From: Prochlorococcus marinus XMU1402
GTDB taxonomy: Bacteria; Cyanobacteriota; Cyanobacteriia; PCC-6307; Cyanobiaceae
Length of the DNA stretch: 64,000 bases
Reading direction: 5' to 3'
NCBI RefSeq assembly: GCF_017696205.1
Contig: NZ_JAAORD010000001.1
Span: 186,001 to 250,000, forward strand
Part shown: positions 58,097 through 64,000 of the stretch, piece after piece
Layout: each line of letters starts with the position of its first letter
Numbering within the stretch: position 1 is the first letter of the stretch
Translations under genes and position numbers: made by a program
The notes under the pieces: model-generated
What the model saw: the letters and a program-made list of their open reading frames with translations, nothing else
The model's database searches: none
What the model was told of the DNA's origin: nothing

Positions 58097-60091
58097 TTGA
58101 TTCCAAGAATTGTAAAAAAGTTAATATTCACTTCTTTTTTGTTTATAGATTTTATAGAGCCATCAAAATCTACTGACCTACAGAACCTTGATATTGGTCC
58201 TTACTCATTAAATCTGTCAAATTCATCAAACATTAAGAATTTTTCTGACTATACAAATTTATCTATTAAAAATTTTCGTAAAAATTCTAATGATAAAAAT
58301 GTATTAGATAAACATTCTGAACTATTAATAGCTGATAATACCGAAAAGCAAAGGGAGATAGTAATCCAATCTGAGCAACAATCTGAAATTAACGGTGTTG
58401 TTTTTGCAACAGGCAATGTATTAGTAGAATATCTAGGGAAATTTCTTAAAGCTGATAATTTAATTTACGATAAGACGATTAAGAAAATAAGTGCTAAGGG
58501 CAACATCACATTGGTAATAGGCGATCAGATTTTTAAATCTTCGAAATTAGAGTATAGCTTTATTGAAGAAAGAGGGTATTTATTAGATGTTAAAGGATCT
58601 GTTGATACAAATATTTTAATAGAAGACTTATCCTCAAACTTTAGTTCATTAGATTCTAATAGAATAGAAAGTCTACTTGAATTAAAAAAAAAGGAAGTAA
58701 TAAATACTCCTGGAAAGGTTGATAAATGGCTTTTTTTTGCAGATAAAATAACAATAGATGGTGAAAAATGGAAAAGTAAGAAGGCTGTATTTAGTAATGA
58801 TTTACTCGAATCTAAACAAATTAAAATAGTAATTAATTCTTTAGAGGTTGTTCCTGAAAAAGAGAAATTAAGATTTAAGTCATCAATAAATTCTTTAATA
58901 TTAGATGAAAAGGTATCAATTCCATTTTGGGTGGGTGATAGAACTTTAAGTAGGGCTGGAGGACTTACCAACTTCAACAACAGATGGAGTATAGGTTATG
59001 AGAATTTAGATAAAGATGGGTATTTTATTGGCAGAAAATTTAATCCCGTTGATATATCTGATAATTTTACTCTTGATTTAGAGCCTCAATTCTTAATTCA
59101 ACGCTCACTAAAAGGATATACAAAAAGTTTTGTAAAGAAAGACGAATCAATAACTTCAGAGAGGGTTAAGAGAAATGTAAGTTTTCAAGATTATATTGCT
59201 TTAAAATCTCAGATAAAAGGCAGAATAAATAGCTGGGATTTAAAAATAGATAAAAATTTAAATTCTTTTGATTTTGATAAATTTCCAAATGCATTTAGAT
59301 TTAAAACTAAATTGAGTAAAGAAATTAATTTTTTAAATTCAAAATGGGATAAAAGTTTTTATGGAATCTATAGGGAGAGGATCTGGAATGGTTCATTGGG
59401 TGAAGCCGAAATTTACTCAGGTTATGGTTCTAAATTACAAAAACAAAAAACTTGGGTTGTTAATGGCATTAAAAAAACAGAAAATCTTTCTTTTGGTTTG
59501 GCTGATATAACAGCAGAGGCTTTGAATACAAAAAATCTGGTAACTAACCTAAAAGGTAACGTATTTTATGCTTTAGATCAGAAATTTCCTATAAGTATTA
59601 AAGAGCCTAAAAATAAATTTGTTGATATTTCATATAAGTACATTCCTAAACCAATTACTAAAGGATTAATGCTTAATACAAGATTAGAAGCATCTTATTC
59701 CCTTTACGAAGATGGAGAACATCAAGAATATTTAGGTTTAGGTATGGGGCCAGAATTAACATTGGGTAATTTGAAAAATAAAACCTTTGACTATACTCGC
59801 TTAAGTCTTTTCCCTTTCTATCGATTGAATAGTGGAGATAGTGCTTTTAAATTTGATCAAAATAATGATAATTTCACTCTTAATATCGCTTTTGATCAGC
59901 AATTATTTGGACCAGTTATTCTTAAAACCACTGGAACCTTAAATTTAACAAATGATTCAGATAATTACGGTGAATTTATAAATTCTAAAATCTCATTAAA
60001 TTGGAAAAAAAGATCCTATGAATTGGGTATTTTCTATCAACCTCATAATCAAGCAGGAGGCATTTCTTTTAACCTCTTTGGTTTTAGATAG
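58097..60091 (+). CDS. LptD/OstA-like outer-membrane protein
   Basis: 664 residues. An N-terminal hydrophobic segment (about 6-20) suggests export. The OstA-like beta region (NGVVFATGNVLVEYLGKFLKADNL, in part, near 110) is followed by a C-terminal part rich in alternating aromatic strands typical of an outer-membrane barrel, as in the DUF3769 family of cyanobacterial LptD-like proteins. It ends with aromatic FNLFGFR. Function may be lipopolysaccharide or lipid export. TTG start. Confidence 0.75.
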   Translation: MIPRIVKKLIFTSFLFIDFIEPSKSTDLQNLDIGPYSLNLSNSSNIKNFSDYTNLSIKNFRKNSNDKNVLDKHSELLIADNTEKQREIVIQSEQQSEINGVVFATGNVLVEYLGKFLKADNLIYDKTIKKISAKGNITLVIGDQIFKSSKLEYSFIEERGYLLDVKGSVDTNILIEDLSSNFSSLDSNRIESLLELKKKEVINTPGKVDKWLFFADKITIDGEKWKSKKAVFSNDLLESKQIKIVINSLEVVPEKEKLRFKSSINSLILDEKVSIPFWVGDRTLSRAGGLTNFNNRWSIGYENLDKDGYFIGRKFNPVDISDNFTLDLEPQFLIQRSLKGYTKSFVKKDESITSERVKRNVSFQDYIALKSQIKGRINSWDLKIDKNLNSFDFDKFPNAFRFKTKLSKEINFLNSKWDKSFYGIYRERIWNGSLGEAEIYSGYGSKLQKQKTWVVNGIKKTENLSFGLADITAEALNTKNLVTNLKGNVFYALDQKFPISIKEPKNKFVDISYKYIPKPITKGLMLNTRLEASYSLYEDGEHQEYLGLGMGPELTLGNLKNKTFDYTRLSLFPFYRLNSGDSAFKFDQNNDNFTLNIAFDQQLFGPVILKTTGTLNLTNDSDNYGEFINSKISLNWKKRSYELGIFYQPHNQAGGISFNLFGFR

Positions 60092-60715
60092 TCATAACAA
60101 ATGGGTATTAAATTTTAAATAAGGTAAATCATTAAATTTATTTTTAATGAGATTTTCATTCTCTAGAAGTGCTGAAGTTGCATCCCATTCGCCTGATAAA
60201 AACATTTTTCTTGAGCTTTCTTTAATTTCAAGATTAAAATGTAAATCCTTTGATTTTGCTAGGGAATTTTTCAGGTCAATTTCTAAGAATAAAAATTTAT
60301 TATCATTATATTTTTGAATTTCTTGTATTGATTTTTTAGGAAGCGTAAAACATGGGATTCCAATTGCAATACAGTTATTATAAAAAATATCGGCGAAACT
60401 CTCTCCTATGATTGATTTTATGCCCCATCTCATAAGCGCTTGGGGGGCATGTTCTCTGCTAGAACCACATCCAAAGTTGCTATTAACAATTAGTATTGTG
60501 GCATTTTTATTTTCTTCTAGATCGAAAGGATGCCTTCCATTTAAAGTTGCTCTATCGTCCTTGAAAACAGATTCACCCAATGAATCAAAGTTTACACACT
60601 TCAAGAAACGCGCAGGAATTATTCGATCTGTATCAATGTCGTTACCGATCAAGGATATACATTTACCTTTTATTTGGGTGATTTTTCCAATTGGTGGGGT
60701 AAACTCCGATTTCAT
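60092..60715 (-). CDS. leuD: 3-isopropylmalate dehydratase small subunit
   Basis: 207 residues. GNDIDTDRIIPARFLK near 24 and NFGCGSSREHAP near 79 are the swivel-domain motifs of LeuD. With LeuC it isomerises isopropylmalate in leucine synthesis. The start overlaps the leuC stop by 1 base, so the operon is leuC-leuD. Confidence 0.95.
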   Translation of the reverse strand: MKSEFTPPIGKITQIKGKCISLIGNDIDTDRIIPARFLKCVNFDSLGESVFKDDRATLNGRHPFDLEENKNATILIVNSNFGCGSSREHAPQALMRWGIKSIIGESFADIFYNNCIAIGIPCFTLPKKSIQEIQKYNDNKFLFLEIDLKNSLAKSKDLHFNLEIKESSRKMFLSGEWDATSALLENENLIKNKFNDLPYLKFNTHLL

Positions 60716-62121
60716 TATTTAATAAATTCCCTGACGTCACTGACTTTGCCATTAATTGCAGCAGCAGCAACCATTGCTGGACTCATGAGTAGTGTTCTCC
60801 CGCTAGGAGAGCCTTGTCTTCCTTTGAAATTTCTATTACTAGAACTAGCACTAATTTGATTACCTATTAGCTTATCTGAATTCATTGCTAAACACATTGA
60901 GCAGCCTGGTTCTCTCCATTGAAATCCAGAATCCTTAAATATCTGATCAAGACCTTCTTGTTTCGCTTTATTGGCTACTTTTTCTGAACCAGGAACTACA
61001 AATGCTTTCACATTCTTAGATACTTTTTTGTCTTTTAATACCTTAGCTGCAACTCTTAAGTCACTAATTCGCCCATTTGTGCAACTGCCTATGAAACAAA
61101 CCTCTACCGGAATATCTTTTATTGATTGTCCTGGCTTCAAACTCATATATTCATAAGCCTCTTCAGCAACTAATTTGTCATTTTGGGATAATTCATCTAA
61201 ACAAGGGATTTGTTGATTAATTCCTATACTTTGGCCTGGAGTAATCCCCCAGGTAACGGTTGGTTCTATTTCAGAGGCATCTATTTTAATTACATCATCA
61301 TAAATTGAATCTTCATCGCTTTTTAATGATTTCCACCATGTGAGAGCTTTTTCCCAATTCTCATTTTTTGGTGCGCATAATTTATTTTTCATGTAACTAA
61401 AGGTCTTTTCATCGGGGTTTATGTAGCCGCATCTTGCTCCTCCTTCAATAGACATATTGCATATAGTCATTCTTTCTTCCATTGATAATACATTAATTGC
61501 AGGCCCTGCGAACTCATATGCAAAACCCACTCCAGCCTTTACACCGAGTTTATTAATAATATGAAGTACTAAATCCTTAGCATAAACCCCACTAGTTAAT
61601 TGATTTTCACACCAAATTTGTCTTACCTTTAATTTATTCATGGCTATGGTTTGGGTTGCAAGAACGTCTCTCACTTGGCTTGTACCTATCCCAAAAGCAA
61701 TTGACCCAAAAGCTCCATGAGTTGAAGTATGTGAATCTCCACAAGCGATTGTCATACCAGGTTGAGTTAGCCCTAATTCTGGAGCCACTACATGTACTAT
61801 TCCTTGATTGCCACTACCAATATTAAAAAATTTTATTTTATGTTGTAAGCAGTTTTTTTCAAGTGTTTCAATCATTTGCTCTGCAAGATTATCTTTGAAA
61901 GGTCTGCTTTGATTATCTGTTGGCACAATGTGATCAACCGTAGCAACAGTTCTGCTAGGAAATTTTACTCTTAAATTTTTGTCTTTTAAAGCGCCAAATG
62001 CTTGAGGACTTGTCACTTCATGGATTAAGTGAAGACCAATAAAAATTTGATCTGAGCCACCAGGAAGACTGGAAACTTTGTGTAAATCCCAAACTTTATC
62101 AAATAAGGTATCTTTACTCAA
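60715..62121 (-). CDS. leuC: 3-isopropylmalate dehydratase large subunit
   Basis: 468 residues of the aconitase family. The Fe-S ligands are in [14 protein letters not shown] and [11 protein letters not shown], and [16 protein letters not shown] is conserved. It forms the dehydratase with LeuD. It follows cinA by 13 bases on the same strand, so the three genes and glyA may form one transcript. Confidence 0.96.
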   Translation of the reverse strand: MSKDTLFDKVWDLHKVSSLPGGSDQIFIGLHLIHEVTSPQAFGALKDKNLRVKFPSRTVATVDHIVPTDNQSRPFKDNLAEQMIETLEKNCLQHKIKFFNIGSGNQGIVHVVAPELGLTQPGMTIACGDSHTSTHGAFGSIAFGIGTSQVRDVLATQTIAMNKLKVRQIWCENQLTSGVYAKDLVLHIINKLGVKAGVGFAYEFAGPAINVLSMEERMTICNMSIEGGARCGYINPDEKTFSYMKNKLCAPKNENWEKALTWWKSLKSDEDSIYDDVIKIDASEIEPTVTWGITPGQSIGINQQIPCLDELSQNDKLVAEEAYEYMSLKPGQSIKDIPVEVCFIGSCTNGRISDLRVAAKVLKDKKVSKNVKAFVVPGSEKVANKAKQEGLDQIFKDSGFQWREPGCSMCLAMNSDKLIGNQISASSSNRNFKGRQGSPSGRTLLMSPAMVAAAAINGKVSDVREFIK

Positions 62122-62134
62122 TTTGTAAAAAAAG

Positions 62135-63409
62135 CTATTTACTATTTGATAATAGGATTAATCTGAGGCTGTTCAAACACACATTTACACTTAGTGTTTG
62201 AATTTCAATTCTGTTTCGGGTTGAGTTAAATATTTTTTTTATATTAGTTATATGATTATTCGGTCCTGAAATTGAGATATAGACAAGTCCAACTGGTTTA
62301 TCTGGACTGCCTCCATTAGGACCTGCTATTCCACTAATTGCTATTGCCCAATCTGCTCCTAATTTCTCTTTTACATTAATTGCCATGGCCTCACAAACTT
62401 CTTCAGAAACAGCTCCATATTTTGTAAGCTTTTCTTCAGAAATATTTAATAATGAATTTTTTAGCTCATTACTATAGGAAACAATACTACCTTGAAAAAC
62501 TTGAGATGAACCTGATATTGATGTTAGAGATGAAGATAGAAGACCTCCTGTACAGGATTCAGCAAAAACAATAGTTTGGTTCCTCTTAGTTAACTCTTTT
62601 ATTAAGACGCTTGGCAAAGTATCATTATTCTCGCCAAAAATAAACTTTGAAAAATCTTTTTTTAATTTTTCTTTTACAGGTTTGATTATATTTTTTGCTT
62701 CTGGAACATTCTTTGCACGCGCGGTGATTCTGATTTTAACTTCTCCCAAGTTTGCATATGGAGCAACAGTTGGGTTTTTAAGATTTAATAGATCATTAAT
62801 TTTTTCTGCAACGCTAGATTCTCCAATTCCTGCAAATTTAAGAGTATTTGAAAAAAAGGAATAACTATCTGAGAATTTGGTTTTAATGAAATCATACGCA
62901 GTCTCTTCCCACATAGTTTTCATTTCACTAGGTACTCCTGGGAAAGTAAGAATAGTAAATCCTTTTATTGGTTCCCATATCATTCCTGGGGCAGTGCCCC
63001 TAGGATTATTAATTATTTGAGCATTTTTTGGGAAGAAACATTGTTTCCTTAAGCTAGAGGAATCGTCTTTGAGCTTTGAGTTTGGAAGTTTTTGTTTAAT
63101 TTCATCCCATAAGTTCGGCCTTTCAAAAAGAGATACATTAAAAGATTTAGCTATTGCTTCAGTAGTTAGGTCATCTGGGGTAGGTCCCAACCCTCCCGTT
63201 GTAATTAGAAGATTACTTCTTTCCGATATTTCTTGAATTACTTTTATAATTCGATCACAATTATCACCAACAGTTGATTGCCTAAAGTGATTTAAGCCTA
63301 ATAGAGACAACTGTTCAGAAATCCATCGAGCATTTGTGTTTATGATATTTCCTAAAAGTAGCTCTGTTCCAATAGAAAGAATTTCAACTCCCTTGGAATT
63401 AGGACTCAT
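62135..63409 (-). CDS. cinA: CinA-like competence/damage-inducible protein
   Basis: 424 residues. The N-terminal MoaB-like domain ([20 protein letters not shown]) has [12 protein letters not shown], and the C-terminal domain has [21 protein letters not shown] and [11 protein letters not shown], matching nicotinamide mononucleotide deamidase. CinA is a pyridine-nucleotide-recycling enzyme. It overlaps glyA by 4 bases at the stop/start. Confidence 0.9.
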   Translation of the reverse strand: MSPNSKGVEILSIGTELLLGNIINTNARWISEQLSLLGLNHFRQSTVGDNCDRIIKVIQEISERSNLLITTGGLGPTPDDLTTEAIAKSFNVSLFERPNLWDEIKQKLPNSKLKDDSSSLRKQCFFPKNAQIINNPRGTAPGMIWEPIKGFTILTFPGVPSEMKTMWEETAYDFIKTKFSDSYSFFSNTLKFAGIGESSVAEKINDLLNLKNPTVAPYANLGEVKIRITARAKNVPEAKNIIKPVKEKLKKDFSKFIFGENNDTLPSVLIKELTKRNQTIVFAESCTGGLLSSSLTSISGSSQVFQGSIVSYSNELKNSLLNISEEKLTKYGAVSEEVCEAMAINVKEKLGADWAIAISGIAGPNGGSPDKPVGLVYISISGPNNHITNIKKIFNSTRNRIEIQTLSVNVCLNSLRLILLSNSK

Positions 63410-64000
63410 TTAATTGACGCTTCAACTTTGCCTTCATAAAGAGGAAAACGATTACATAAGTTTAATACTCTTTCTTTACATTGACTTTCAATCAGTGAAT
63501 CGTTTGGGTTAAGTAATCTATCAGCGATAATTTCGCCAACTTCAGCAAAAGCATTTTCATTAAAGCCTCTTGTAGTTAAAGCAGCAGTACCCAACCTTAG
63601 CCCGCTGGTTACAAAAGGTGATTCTGGGTCAAATGGAACAGTGTTTTTATTTGCAGTGATATTCACTTCGCTTACAAGCAAGTCAGCAATTTTACCAGTC
63701 ATATTGATACTTCTTAAATCGAGTAAAACAATATGATTATCAGTGCCTCCACTTACGATATCAATACCTCTATTTATTAAAGTTGCAGCTAGAACTTTGG
63801 CATTTTTTATTACTTGTTGGGAATAATTAACAAAATCTGGCTGTAAGGCTTCTCCAAATGCAACTGCTTTAGCAGCAATAATGTGTTCTAGGGGTCCCCC
63901 TTGAGTCCCTGGGAAAACAGATTTATCAAATTTCTTTCCAAATTCTGCATCTTTACACAAGATGAGTCCTCCTCTAGGTCCTCTTAATGTTTTATGAGTA
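63406..64000 (-). CDS. glyA: Serine hydroxymethyltransferase, C-terminal part
   Basis: The frame stays open to the right edge, so the gene extends beyond the window (about 198 visible codons). The visible N-terminal end reads [11 protein letters not shown], the Schiff-base Lys motif of SHMT, followed by [17 protein letters not shown]. It converts serine and tetrahydrofolate to glycine and methylene-tetrahydrofolate, the one-carbon donor that ThyX uses. It precedes cinA. Confidence 0.93.
   Translation of the reverse strand, partial: THKTLRGPRGGLILCKDAEFGKKFDKSVFPGTQGGPLEHIIAAKAVAFGEALQPDFVNYSQQVIKNAKVLAATLINRGIDIVSGGTDNHIVLLDLRSINMTGKIADLLVSEVNITANKNTVPFDPESPFVTSGLRLGTAALTTRGFNENAFAEVGEIIADRLLNPNDSLIESQCKERVLNLCNRFPLYEGKVEASIK

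Overview
The window reads as a single contiguous chromosome segment of a marine picocyanobacterium, most likely a high-light-type Prochlorococcus. The evidence is a very AT-rich composition, tightly packed genes, photosystem II genes (psbA, psbO, psbH, psbN, psbI), cyanobacterial regulators (ntcA, CP12), a SbtA/SbtB/BicA-like inorganic carbon cluster, and many short cyanobacterial proteins of unknown function. I see no insertion sequence, prophage, CRISPR array or rRNA operon. One tRNA gene, tRNA-Leu(UAG), is present. The strain-level name is inference.

Layout. 1-10.2 kb: partial RelA/SpoT, a fused peptide-type ABC ATPase, RluD-type pseudouridine synthase, RbgA/YlqF GTPase, pgk, murG, a CobD-like aminotransferase, pyrD and rnhA. 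10.2-13.6 kb: the rplL-rplJ-rplA-rplK-nusG-secE ribosomal/transcription cluster on the minus strand, with an L10 leader RNA. 13.6-21.1 kb: a ClpB-type disaggregase, eno, a UbiB/ABC1 kinase pair, and a thioredoxin-reductase-like flavoprotein that lacks the NADPH motifs. 21.1-24.1 kb: bicA-like, sbtA-like and a PII-like sbtB. 24.3-31.8 kb: hemB, a glyoxalase, mutS2, obgE, CP12, a Xi-class GST and an aspartoacylase. 32-39 kb: psbA, aroC, a KDPG-aldolase-like gene, ftsH, ATP sulfurylase and psbO. 39-49.4 kb: coaBC, small proteins, pyrB, a 3-methyladenine glycosylase with a disrupted 5' end, gatC, crtR without a canonical start, tRNA-Leu and ileS. 49.4-58 kb: trmB, glmM, a TxlA-like thioredoxin, thyX-dcd-corrinoid-adenosyltransferase-like operon, ntcA with two downstream genes, pth, psbH/psbN/psbI. 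58-64 kb: an LptD/OstA-like protein, leuD-leuC, cinA and partial glyA.

The most interesting signals are: (i) a near-perfect NrdR-box palindrome, with a weaker second copy exactly three helical turns away, over the promoter of a tight operon for deoxynucleotide metabolism (thyX, dcd) whose first gene is a CobO/BtuR-fold protein with a degenerate P-loop; (ii) the NADPH-motif-less thioredoxin-reductase homologue; (iii) two neighbouring genes, the glycosylase and crtR, that are intact in body but lack a normal in-frame start; (iv) an uncatalogued 42-codon ORF with a good ribosome binding site upstream of and opposite to psbA; and (v) a class II NtcA site before ntcA. Motif and family assignments come from reading translations by eye; no database search was run.
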